Positions 26,122-33,163 of a DNA stretch of 64,000 bases are shown here, in pieces. Numbering within the stretch: the first letter of the stretch is position 1; each line of letters starts with the position of its first letter. A program made the translations under genes and the position numbers. Below the pieces are notes generated by a model. It saw nothing but the letters and a program-made list of their open reading frames with translations. It was not told the origin of the DNA and did not search any database. The stretch is from positions 62,001 through 126,000 of the forward strand of contig NZ_JASNWE010000002.1 in the NCBI RefSeq assembly GCF_030283145.1, read 5' to 3'. Origin of the DNA: Actinomadura xylanilytica (GTDB lineage: Bacteria > Actinomycetota > Actinomycetes > Streptosporangiales > Streptosporangiaceae).

Positions 26122-27705
26122 ATGAGCACCGTCGCGCTCCTCGCCGACGCGGTCACCGCCGCGTCCCCACTCGCCGACGCGGCAGGTCACGCCGCGTCCC
26201 CTCTCGCGGACGCCGCCCACGGCGCCGCCTCACCGGCCGACTTCATGGCCGCGCGCCAGCAGATGGCCTTCACCCTGGGCTTCCACATCGTGCTGGCCTC
26301 CATCGGCATCGGCCTGCCCGCGATCACCCTGCTCGCCGAATGGCGCGCGCTGCGCACCGGCGACCCGGTCTACGCCGAGCTCGCCCGGCGCTGGATGAAG
26401 GCCGCCGGGGTGCTGTTCGCCGTCGGCGCGGTGTCGGGCACCGTGCTGTCGTTCGAGATGGGCACGCTGTGGCCCGGCTTCATGGACAAGTACGGGCAGG
26501 TCTTCGGCGCCGCGTTCGCCCTGGAGGGGATCGCCTTCTTCATCGAGGCGATCTTCATGGGGATCTACCTGTACGGCTGGGACCGGCTGTCCCCCCGCGT
26601 GCACTTCCTCACCGGGATCCCGGTCGTGATCGCCGGACTGCTGTCGGCCTCGTTCGTCCTCACCGTCAACTCCTGGATGAACCAGCCCCGCGGCTTCAAG
26701 CTCGTCGACGGCGAGGTCACCGACGTGAACCCGCTCGCCGCGATGTTCAACCCGGCCACCCCCGTCCAGGCGGTGCACCTGATCCTCGCCTCCCTGATGG
26801 TCTGCGGGTTCATCGTGGCCTCGGTGTACGCGGTGGCGCTGCTGCGCGACCACCGGGCCGGACGGGTCGACCGCTACCACCGCCTCGGCTTCGCCATCCC
26901 GTTCTCGCTCGGCGCGGTCTGCGCCCCCCTCCAGGTGGTGGTCGGCGACTGGGCGATCCGGTTCGTCGCCGACAACCAGCCGGCCAAGTTCGCCGCGATG
27001 GAGGGTGTGGAGCACACCGAGGCCGGGGTGCCGTTCCGGTTCGCGGTCTTCGAGATCCCGAACGCGCTGTCGATGATGCTGAAGTTCGACGCGCACGCCA
27101 CGCTGCGCGGCATGGACTCGATCCCGGCGGACGTCCGGCCGCCCGCCGAGGTGGTCAAGACCTCGTTCGAGATCATGATCGCGCTCGGGATGGCGCTGCT
27201 CGCGCTGGCCGCCTGGTGGGCGCTGTCCTGGTGGCTGCGGCGCCGCGCCGCCGGCCGGACCGGCGACCTGAACGGCCGCCGCGAGCTGCCCTGGAAGCCC
27301 TGGTTCCTGCGCGCCGCGACGCTCACCGGCGTCGCCGCCGCGATCGCCATGGAGGCGGGCTGGACCACCACCGAGGTCGGCCGCCAGCCCTGGATCGTGT
27401 ACGGCGTGATGCGCACCGAGGAGGCCGTCAACCCGAGCCCCGGGCTGCGCTGGGGCCTGTACATCGTCGTCGGCGTCTACGCCGTGCTCGCCGCCGCGAC
27501 GATCAGCGTTCTGCGCCGCATGCGCCGCCGCCCGGAACCGGCCCTGCCCGGCGGTGGCACCCCGGCACCGCCGGCCGCGCCGGAGCCCCCGTCCACCAGC
27601 GGCCCGGCCTCAGGCTCCGGCGGCCCGGACGCCGTTCCCGGCTCCGATTCCGACGATGCCGACTCCGACTCCGACTCCGACTCCAGGGTGGGGAGCCACC
27701 GATGA
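26122..27705 (+). CDS. cydA: Cytochrome bd-type quinol oxidase subunit I
   Basis: Haem-bearing subunit of the terminal oxidase that reduces O2 with quinol electrons in the plasma membrane. The 527-residue protein has the family's first helix (ARQQMAFTLGFHIVLASIGIGLPAITLLAEW; haem ligand His in GFH), then WMKAAGVLFAVGAVSGTVLSFEMGTLWPGF, GQVFGAAFALEGIAFFIEAIFMGIYLYGW and VLTVNSWMNQPRGF. This form with a short Q-loop is the CioA / cyanide-insensitive-like branch. The start is uncertain: ATG 26122 gives an N-terminus with repeated ASPLADAA units, while ATG 26245 would begin close to the usual family start. The C-terminus ends in an odd Asp-Ser repeat. It is coupled to cydB and preceded by BlaI-type boxes. 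Confidence 0.93.
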   Translation: MSTVALLADAVTAASPLADAAGHAASPLADAAHGAASPADFMAARQQMAFTLGFHIVLASIGIGLPAITLLAEWRALRTGDPVYAELARRWMKAAGVLFAVGAVSGTVLSFEMGTLWPGFMDKYGQVFGAAFALEGIAFFIEAIFMGIYLYGWDRLSPRVHFLTGIPVVIAGLLSASFVLTVNSWMNQPRGFKLVDGEVTDVNPLAAMFNPATPVQAVHLILASLMVCGFIVASVYAVALLRDHRAGRVDRYHRLGFAIPFSLGAVCAPLQVVVGDWAIRFVADNQPAKFAAMEGVEHTEAGVPFRFAVFEIPNALSMMLKFDAHATLRGMDSIPADVRPPAEVVKTSFEIMIALGMALLALAAWWALSWWLRRRAAGRTGDLNGRRELPWKPWFLRAATLTGVAAAIAMEAGWTTTEVGRQPWIVYGVMRTEEAVNPSPGLRWGLYIVVGVYAVLAAATISVLRRMRRRPEPALPGGGTPAPPAAPEPPSTSGPASGSGGPDAVPGSDSDDADSDSDSDSRVGSHR

Positions 27706-28625
27706 GCTACGCCGACGCCGCGCTCGGGCTGATCCTGCTGGGCCTGTCCGCCTACCTGCTGTTCGGCGGCGCCGACTTCGGCGCCGGGCTGTGGCACCTG
27801 CTGACCCGGCGGCGCGCCGACAAGGACGTCATCGAGCACGCCATGGGGCCGCTGTGGGAGGCCAACCACGTCTGGCTGGTCTTCGTGATGGTGATGTCGT
27901 GGACCGCGTTCCCCCCGGTCTTCGCCGACATCATGTCCGCGCACTGGGTGCCGCTGTCGCTGGCCGCCCTCGGCATCGTCGCGCGGGGCAGCACGTTCGT
28001 GTTCAGCAAGGCCGACCCGGACCAGCCCTGGTACCCGTGGATCTTCGGGCTCTCCTCAATCGTCACGCCGTACTGCCTCGGCTCGGTGGCCGCCGTCGTC
28101 GCCACCGGCGGCACGACCTGGCTGAGCCTGAGCGGGGTGTACGGCGGGGTGCTCACCACCGCGCTGTGCGCCTACCTGGCCGCCGTCTACCTGATCTGGG
28201 ACGCGCGGCGGCTCGCCGGCTATGAGATCTCCATGCACTTCCGCGGCTACGCGCTGGTCTCCGGTGCCGCCGTCGGGCTGCTCGCGCTGCCCGGCGCCGC
28301 CGCGCTCGGGGTGCGGTCGCCGCTGATCCTGCTGTCGACCGCGGCCGGGCTGGCGTCCCTGGTGATGATCGCGCGCCGCGCCTACCTGGCGGTGCGGGTG
28401 ACCGGCGCGCTCGCGGTCGTGGCCGTGCTGTGGGGCGCCGCCGGGATGGCCGGACTCGACCTCGACGCCGCCGCCGCGCAGGACACGGTGCTCCAGGTGG
28501 TGTTCGTCGCCCTCGGGGCGGGCGCGCTGGTCCTCGTCCCGTCGATGGCGTGGCTGTTCGTGCTGTTCCAGCGCGCGGACGCGGACGGCGTGGGCGGCAC
28601 CGTCAGCGGCCACCGAACGGGATGA
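27702..28625 (+). CDS. cydB: Cytochrome bd-type quinol oxidase subunit II
   Basis: The 307-residue partner of CydA. Family features include AYLLFGGADFGAGLWHLL in the first helix, MGPLWEANHVWLVFVMVMSWTAFPPVF, LAALGIVARGSTFVFSKA and multiple further hydrophobic helices. The ATG overlaps the cydA stop (ATGA) and is preceded by GGGGAG. No cydDC exporter genes follow in this window; the next gene is convergent alaX. Confidence 0.94.
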   Translation: MSYADAALGLILLGLSAYLLFGGADFGAGLWHLLTRRRADKDVIEHAMGPLWEANHVWLVFVMVMSWTAFPPVFADIMSAHWVPLSLAALGIVARGSTFVFSKADPDQPWYPWIFGLSSIVTPYCLGSVAAVVATGGTTWLSLSGVYGGVLTTALCAYLAAVYLIWDARRLAGYEISMHFRGYALVSGAAVGLLALPGAAALGVRSPLILLSTAAGLASLVMIARRAYLAVRVTGALAVVAVLWGAAGMAGLDLDAAAAQDTVLQVVFVALGAGALVLVPSMAWLFVLFQRADADGVGGTVSGHRTG

Positions 28626-28722
28626 CCAAGAAGACGACGGCGATGACGGAGACCGCTGACACGATCGACCGGGTCTTCGCCTTCTCGGACGCGGCCCGCG
28701 CGGCCCGGTGGGCCGCGGCTCC

Positions 28723-29463
28723 TCAGTCGGAGAGCTTGATCCGGAGGCGGCGGAAGCCCCGCCCCTTGTTCTCGACCTTCGCCACCGTGATGCGGCCGAC
28801 CTGGCGGGTGGAGGCCACGTGGGTGCCGCCGTCGGCCTGGGTGTCGAGGCCGGCGATGTCGACGATCCGCACGTCCTCGACCTCGGGCGGCACCAGGTTG
28901 GTGGCGGTGCGGATGATGTCGGGGATCGCGAACGCCTCGGCACGGGGCAGCGTCCGGACGTCGATCCGGCGGTCGGACTCGACCTCCAGGTTGCACGCGT
29001 CCTCGACGGCCTGCTTGAAGCCGGGCGGCACCTCGGGCAGGTCGAAGTCCATCCGGGCCGACAGGGGCTCCATGTTGCCGCCGGTCACCAGGCAGCCGTA
29101 GTCGCGGAACACCACGCCGCAGAGAAGGTGCAGGCCGGAGTGGGTGCGCATCAGCGCGGTGCGGCGGTCGTCCTGCACCGCGCCGCGCACCGCGGTGCCC
29201 ACCGGCGGGACGGGGTCGCCCTCGGCCGGGACCAGCACGAGATCATCGGTCTTGCGGATCCCGGCGACACGGGTCTGCACGCCCTGCCACAGCAGCACCC
29301 CGTGGTCTGGCGGTTGCCCCCCGCCACCCGGATAAAATGCGGACTTGTCGAGGATGATCCCCTCGGGTCCCGCGTCGAGCACGACGGCGTCCCATTCGCG
29401 TAGCGACTGGTCGTCGAGCTCTAGCCGGGCGGTGCGTCCATGGTGATGGGTCCCCACGCTCAT
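28723..29463 (-). CDS. Alanyl-tRNA editing protein, AlaX family
   Basis: A free-standing editing domain that hydrolyses mischarged Ser- or Gly-tRNA-Ala. The 246-residue product shows DKSAFYPGGGGQPPDHG, the zinc motif MRTHSGLHLL (HxxxH), NMEPLSARMDFD, and the second ligand region DTQADGGTHVASTRQVG, where the Cys of the common CGGTHV is Asp, a variant seen in some AlaX proteins. The C-terminus has VENKGRGFRRLRIKL. ATG at 29463 begins MSVGTHHHG; a longer N-terminus is unsupported. Divergent from the SGNH hydrolase gene, 81 nt apart. Confidence 0.92.
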   Translation of the reverse strand: MSVGTHHHGRTARLELDDQSLREWDAVVLDAGPEGIILDKSAFYPGGGGQPPDHGVLLWQGVQTRVAGIRKTDDLVLVPAEGDPVPPVGTAVRGAVQDDRRTALMRTHSGLHLLCGVVFRDYGCLVTGGNMEPLSARMDFDLPEVPPGFKQAVEDACNLEVESDRRIDVRTLPRAEAFAIPDIIRTATNLVPPEVEDVRIVDIAGLDTQADGGTHVASTRQVGRITVAKVENKGRGFRRLRIKLSD

Positions 29464-29544
29464 GCCCCTCACCTTAGGGTCCGCACGGCCGGGTGCCCTC
29501 GATCTTGTTCGTTTGCCGTGTGCGTGTAGAGAGGGCTCCCCCCG

Positions 29545-30444
29545 TTGCCCCGACTGTTCTCCTCCGCTGTCGCCGTGCTGCTGGTGCTGGCCCTCTGCGT
29601 GGCGTCCGCGGCGCCCATACGCGGGGGCCACAGCACCGCCCTGGCCGAACCCGTCCGCCGCGCGCCGGTGGTGTTCGCGCTCGGTGACAGCTACACGATG
29701 GGCATCCGCGGGATCACGCCCGAACGCGCCTACGCCGCCGAGGCGGCCCGGACGCTCGGCTGGCAGATCGTGCTCGCCGGGCACGCGGGCACCGGCTTCG
29801 TGGGGACGGGCCTCACCCGCAAGACGTTCGGGACGCTCTTCAACGAGCAGCTCGCCTGGCGTCCCGCCCCCGACATGGTGCTGATCTCCGGCGGCCACAA
29901 CGACGTGTGGTATCCGCCGGAACTCGTCGCGCAGCGGGCGCGCGAGCTGCTGAACACCGCCCGGCACCGCTGGCCGGGGGCGCAGCTCCTGCTGATAGGG
30001 CCGATGTGGGGCGGAGACCCCGGGCCGAAGGCGCTCAGGGTGCGCGACGTGCTGCGCGAGGCGGCGTCCGGGCTGGGGGTCCCGTTCATCGACCCGCTCG
30101 CCGAACGGTGGATCACCGGCAGCGTGCGCAGGCAGACCGGCAACGCGGCGCGCTTCATCCGGGCGGACGGCACGCACCCGAACCCGGCCGGCAACCTGTT
30201 CATCGCGGGCCGCCTCGTCTCCGACCTGCGGACGCTCGGGCTGACCCGGCCGGTGCTCGGCCGGACGAAGGTCACCTTCCGGCCGGGCCCGTCACCCGCG
30301 CCGGCCGCGACGCCGCCTCTGGACGCCGGCCGCCAGGGCGGTCACGGCACCGGCCGCCAGGGCGAGGGCATCGGCGCCGAGGGCACCGGACGCGAGCGCG
30401 GCACCGGCCGTTCAGGGGGCGGACGCCCAGGCGAAGGACGCTGA
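29545..30444 (+). CDS. Secreted SGNH/GDSL-family hydrolase
   Basis: A 299-residue exported esterase/lipase-like hydrolase. Signal peptide LFSSAVAVLLVLALCVASAA is followed by block I ALGDSYTMG (nucleophile Ser), block III SGGHNDVW and block V RADGTHPNPAGN (catalytic Asp/His), so the catalytic set is complete. The last 60 residues are Gly/Arg/Pro-rich and probably not part of the fold. Start is TTG at 29545 with AGAGGG upstream. The stop lies inside the first copy of a 15-bp tandem repeat, and the +1 frame across the tail is also open, see findings. Confidence 0.87.
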   Translation: MPRLFSSAVAVLLVLALCVASAAPIRGGHSTALAEPVRRAPVVFALGDSYTMGIRGITPERAYAAEAARTLGWQIVLAGHAGTGFVGTGLTRKTFGTLFNEQLAWRPAPDMVLISGGHNDVWYPPELVAQRARELLNTARHRWPGAQLLLIGPMWGGDPGPKALRVRDVLREAASGLGVPFIDPLAERWITGSVRRQTGNAARFIRADGTHPNPAGNLFIAGRLVSDLRTLGLTRPVLGRTKVTFRPGPSPAPAATPPLDAGRQGGHGTGRQGEGIGAEGTGRERGTGRSGGGRPGEGR

Positions 30445-30499
30445 GGCGAAGGACGCTGAGGCGAAGGACGCTGAGGCGAAGGACGCTGAGGCGAAGGAC
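30431..30499. repeat. 15-bp tandem repeat, four full copies plus a partial
   Basis: GCGAAGGACGCTGAG is repeated without change at 30431, 30446, 30461 and 30476, then a partial GCGAAGGAC. The repeat starts within the last codons of the SGNH hydrolase gene and continues to the end of the DUF2516 gene. In one frame it would encode DAEAK repeats. Identity between copies suggests recent slippage expansion. Confidence 0.95.
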
Positions 30500-30510
30500 T
30501 CAGGCGGCGG

Positions 30511-30876
30511 TCACCAGGGGCCGTAGGGGCCCATGTTGGACCGCCCGCCGCCCCCACGCTTCTTCTTGTACGGGGCGACCGCGGGCCGGACGTCGGCCAG
30601 GTACACCGCGGCGGCGATGAACGCGGCGACGGGCAGGATGCCGAGCAGCAGCGACACGGGCCGCACGCCCAGCATCGCCGGCGCGGCCGTGTAGGCGCCG
30701 CCGACGACCGCCGCCACGATCAGGATGATCGTCCAGAGCTTCTTGGTCTGCTTGCCCGCCGCGGCGTAGGCGTCGGCGGACACCGTCAGCCCGTCGACCA
30801 GCGCCCAGGCCTCCATCACGAAAGCGATGACCAGAAGAAGCCAGAAAAAGTAGTCGAGGATGCCGAAGTCGGCCAC
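30511..30876 (-). CDS. DUF2516-family membrane protein
   Basis: A 121-residue small membrane protein with about three hydrophobic helices (YFFWLLLVIAFVMEAWALVDGL, LWTIILIVAAVVGGAYTAAPAML, LLLGILPVAAFIAAAVYL), a family-typical KQTKKLW linker and a basic-then-Gly/Tyr-rich tail. It is the equivalent of the Rv0476-type gene found after hbhA in mycobacteria. Start is GTG 30876 with AGGAGC 11-12 nt upstream. It is separated from the HBHA-like gene by a strong hairpin, so it may have its own promoter. Function unknown. Confidence 0.87.
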   Translation of the reverse strand: MADFGILDYFFWLLLVIAFVMEAWALVDGLTVSADAYAAAGKQTKKLWTIILIVAAVVGGAYTAAPAMLGVRPVSLLLGILPVAAFIAAAVYLADVRPAVAPYKKKRGGGGRSNMGPYGPW

Positions 30877-30999
30877 CGGTGATCAGCGCTCCTGCCTGTC
30901 TCGGACGGCGACTCCTTGTCGCGCACCAGGGATCTCCGCCCCAACCCTATGCGGGCCGTCCAGTCCGGCGCCGGAAGCACCGTCCGCCGGAGAGACGTC

Positions 31000-31031
31000 G
31001 GGGCCCGGCCGGGGGTTCCCGGCCGGGCCCC
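31000..31031. terminator. Strong hairpin downstream of the HBHA-like gene
   Basis: GGGGCCCGGCCGGG (31000-31013) and CCCGGCCGGGCCCC (31018-31031) pair over 14 bp with a GGTT loop. It lies 55 bp after the HBHA-like stop on the minus strand. No T-tract follows; actinobacterial terminators often lack one. Confidence 0.7.
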
Positions 31032-31085
31032 GGTCTGCGGGCGGGACCGTCCGCGAGGGCGGGGCGCCCCGGCGGAGCGGACGGC

Positions 31086-31589
31086 TCAGGCGCCGCTCTT
31101 CTTCGTGCGACCGGCGGCGGGCTTGCGCGCGGCGGGCTTGCCCGCGTCGCCGGCGGTGACCGCGGCGACGTCCTCGGCCGACCCGGCGACCTCGGCGGCA
31201 CCGCGGTGCACGACGCCCTTGCCGCGCTCGGCGAGCTCGTCGATGAATCCGACGGTACGGCTGCCGAAGTGGGTCACGTACGCCACCGCGGCGCCCGGCA
31301 GGTCCTTGGCGTCGACCCGGTCCTGGAGCTTGGTGACGTTCTCGCGCGCCTCGCCGCGGTACCGGTCGACGTTCTTGCGGGCCTCGGCCCGGTACCGGTC
31401 GACGGTCCCGCGCACCTGGTCGCGGTACTTGTCGAGGTTGCCGCGGACCTCGTCCTGGTACTTGGTGGCCGTCTCGCGCGCCCTGGTCACCTGCTCGGGG
31501 ACCTCGCGGAGCTTCTCGACGGCGAGGTCGCCCGCGCCCGCCACGGTGTAGACGGCCTTGTTCTCGCGGAGATTGCCTGCCAGAGTCAT
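31086..31589 (-). CDS. Heparin-binding haemagglutinin (HBHA)-like coiled-coil protein
   Basis: A 167-residue protein with the HBHA plan: a short N-terminal helix, a long amphipathic coiled coil built from 11-residue units (KYQDEVRGNLD, KYRDQVRGTVD, RYRAEARKNVD, RYRGEARENVT), and a C-terminal Lys/Ala/Pro tail (GKPAARKPAAGRTKKSG) like the heparin-binding end of mycobacterial HBHA. In mycobacteria HBHA is a surface adhesin and is linked to lipid inclusions; the role here is unknown. The order XRE regulator - HBHA - DUF2516 matches Rv0474-Rv0475-Rv0476. The start overlaps the regulator's stop (ATGA). Confidence 0.87.
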   Translation of the reverse strand: MTLAGNLRENKAVYTVAGAGDLAVEKLREVPEQVTRARETATKYQDEVRGNLDKYRDQVRGTVDRYRAEARKNVDRYRGEARENVTKLQDRVDAKDLPGAAVAYVTHFGSRTVGFIDELAERGKGVVHRGAAEVAGSAEDVAAVTAGDAGKPAARKPAAGRTKKSGA

Positions 31590-32002
31590 CCGGTTTCATC
31601 CTCTCTCATCAGTACGGGTGCGGTCGTGTCATGGGGTCCGTCCTCGCCGAGCAGGCCGGTCGCCTCGTTCTCCTTGCGGAAGGAGGCGTAGATGTCGAAC
31701 ATCACCTGCTTCTGCCGCTCGGTGAGGAGCAGGTCGGCCCGGAGCGCGGCCTCCACATCGGTGTCGGCCTCGCGTTCCTCGAGGATCCCGGCCTGGATGT
31801 AGAGCGCCTCCGCCGAGATCCGCAGCCCCTTGGCGATCTGCTGGAGGATCTCGGCGCTCGGCTTGCGCAGGCCGCGCTCGACCTGGCTCAGGTAGGGATT
31901 GGAGATCCCCGAGACGTCCGCGAGCTGACGCAGCGAGATCTTCGCCCGGGTGCGCTGCTCGCGGATGTACTCGCCGATCGAGCCGACCTTCGAACCAGCC
32001 AT
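31586..32002 (-). CDS. XRE-family (HTH_3) transcriptional regulator
   Basis: A 138-residue regulator. The HTH at about residues 8-62 is IGEYIREQRTRAKISLRQLADVSGISNPYLSQVERGLRKPSAEILQQIAKGL, followed by a short C-terminal segment with LLLTERQKQVMFDIYASFRKEN. It is the counterpart of Rv0474. I start at the ATG opening MAGSKVGSI, with GGAGAC just upstream, rather than at 32053. It is coupled to the HBHA-like gene. A perfect 20-bp palindrome just upstream is the likely autoregulatory operator. Confidence 0.92.
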   Translation of the reverse strand: MAGSKVGSIGEYIREQRTRAKISLRQLADVSGISNPYLSQVERGLRKPSAEILQQIAKGLRISAEALYIQAGILEEREADTDVEAALRADLLLTERQKQVMFDIYASFRKENEATGLLGEDGPHDTTAPVLMREDETG

Positions 32003-32021
32003 GTCTCCACCTTGCGTCACG

Positions 32022-32041
32022 GTGCTTGCAATTGCAAGCAC
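32022..32041. promoter_or_regulatory. Perfect 20-bp palindrome upstream of the XRE regulator
   Basis: GTGCTTGCAATTGCAAGCAC is a perfect dyad 19 bp before the XRE ATG. A related half site, GCTTGCTAGC, follows at 32042-32051. TTGCAA-type dyads are bound by several XRE regulators. The palindrome also lies between this operon and the zinc peptidase gene. Confidence 0.7.
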
Positions 32042-32155
32042 GCTTGCTAGCACTCGGCGGTGATACCCCTCACACGCCGGCGAGCCGCCTCGGCGGCCGT
32101 CGCATCGCCACGCTAGCCGCCGTCCGGGACCTGTGGACGGCCTCGGCGGACGGGG

Positions 32156-33121
32156 TCAGCGGACGGCTTCGGCGGGGACGGTCCAGGTATTGCAGACCGC
32201 CAGTGCCCGTCCCTTGAAGCCCTTGACCACCCAGCCGGAGTAGCTGCGTCCGGACCCGTGGTCGCGCTGCTCCGGCGGCAGCCGCTCGTCGCCGCGGCCC
32301 CGGACGTCGGCGATCATCGCGGCGTACTGCGCGCGGGTCATCGGCAGCGTCGTCCGCTCGGCGCCGAGGAACGCGCCCGCGAAGCACTGCGCCTGGAGCT
32401 CGATGCGGCGGCTGCCCTCGGCGCGGGCCAGGGCGTCGGCGCGCTCCATCTCGGCGTGCGCGTACAGCAGGATCCCGGCGCGGTCCTGGACGTGGTGGCC
32501 GTACTCGTGCGCGATCACCCGCGCGAACACCGCGAAGTGCGACAGCGGCTCGCCGCCCGAGGTCTCCACGACGTGCCGCAATCCCACGTACATCGTGTTG
32601 TTGGCCGGGCAGTAGAACGCCGACGCCCCCGGGCTCGGGTACGAGCCGCAGGGGCTGCGGCCCGACCCCTCCCAGAAGACGCGCTTGGGCGGGGCGAACC
32701 TTGTCTGCGCCTTGCCGAACTGCCCCTGCCACGAGGCGTCCAGGCAGTCGCTCAGCGCGTCCATGAACCGCCGCATGGACGCCGAGCCGGGGGCGATCGC
32801 CGGAAGGTGGCACTTCACCGGGATCAGCGCCCCGGTCTTGTACAGCTTGTTGTCGGTGGCGCTCGCCTTGCTGGGGACGCCCTTGGCGGCGTCGCCGCCC
32901 CGCGACCCGATCCGGCCCTCGCCGCCGAACGCCGCGAATCCGAGCACGATGAGCACGACCAGCGCGGCCACCCCGCCGAGCACCGCCGCCACCAGTCCGC
33001 CCGCGGTGCGGCGCGGCGGGCGCCGGGGCGGGACGTAGCCGTAGCGCTGAGCGGACTCCTGACCAGGCAGGTCGTACGGCGGCGCGGGCGCCGGGGCCAG
33101 AGGGGGGTGTCGACCTGCCAT
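32156..33121 (-). CDS. Neutral zinc metallopeptidase (YpfJ/PF04228 family), membrane-anchored
   Basis: A 321-residue protein with a Pro-rich cytoplasmic N-terminus, one membrane helix (GLVAAVLGGVAALVVLIVLGFAAFG) and an extracytoplasmic peptidase domain. The zinc motif is VIAHEYGHHVQ at about residue 204, with RRIELQAQCFAG downstream supplying the third ligand; ASAFYCPANNTMYV precedes it, as in the family. Cys residues at CHLPA, DCLDA, CGSY, YCPA and VCNTW probably form disulfides. Physiological substrate unknown. It diverges from the DUF2207 gene with only 42 nt between starts. Confidence 0.9.
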   Translation of the reverse strand: MAGRHPPLAPAPAPPYDLPGQESAQRYGYVPPRRPPRRTAGGLVAAVLGGVAALVVLIVLGFAAFGGEGRIGSRGGDAAKGVPSKASATDNKLYKTGALIPVKCHLPAIAPGSASMRRFMDALSDCLDASWQGQFGKAQTRFAPPKRVFWEGSGRSPCGSYPSPGASAFYCPANNTMYVGLRHVVETSGGEPLSHFAVFARVIAHEYGHHVQDRAGILLYAHAEMERADALARAEGSRRIELQAQCFAGAFLGAERTTLPMTRAQYAAMIADVRGRGDERLPPEQRDHGSGRSYSGWVVKGFKGRALAVCNTWTVPAEAVR

Positions 33122-33163
33122 AGCGAAGAATCATCGCATGCGATGCCGCTACCATTTGCGGCC

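Noticed and set aside
30431..30499. CRISPR-like array
   Set aside because: The 15-bp units are directly adjacent with no spacers, so it is a simple tandem repeat.
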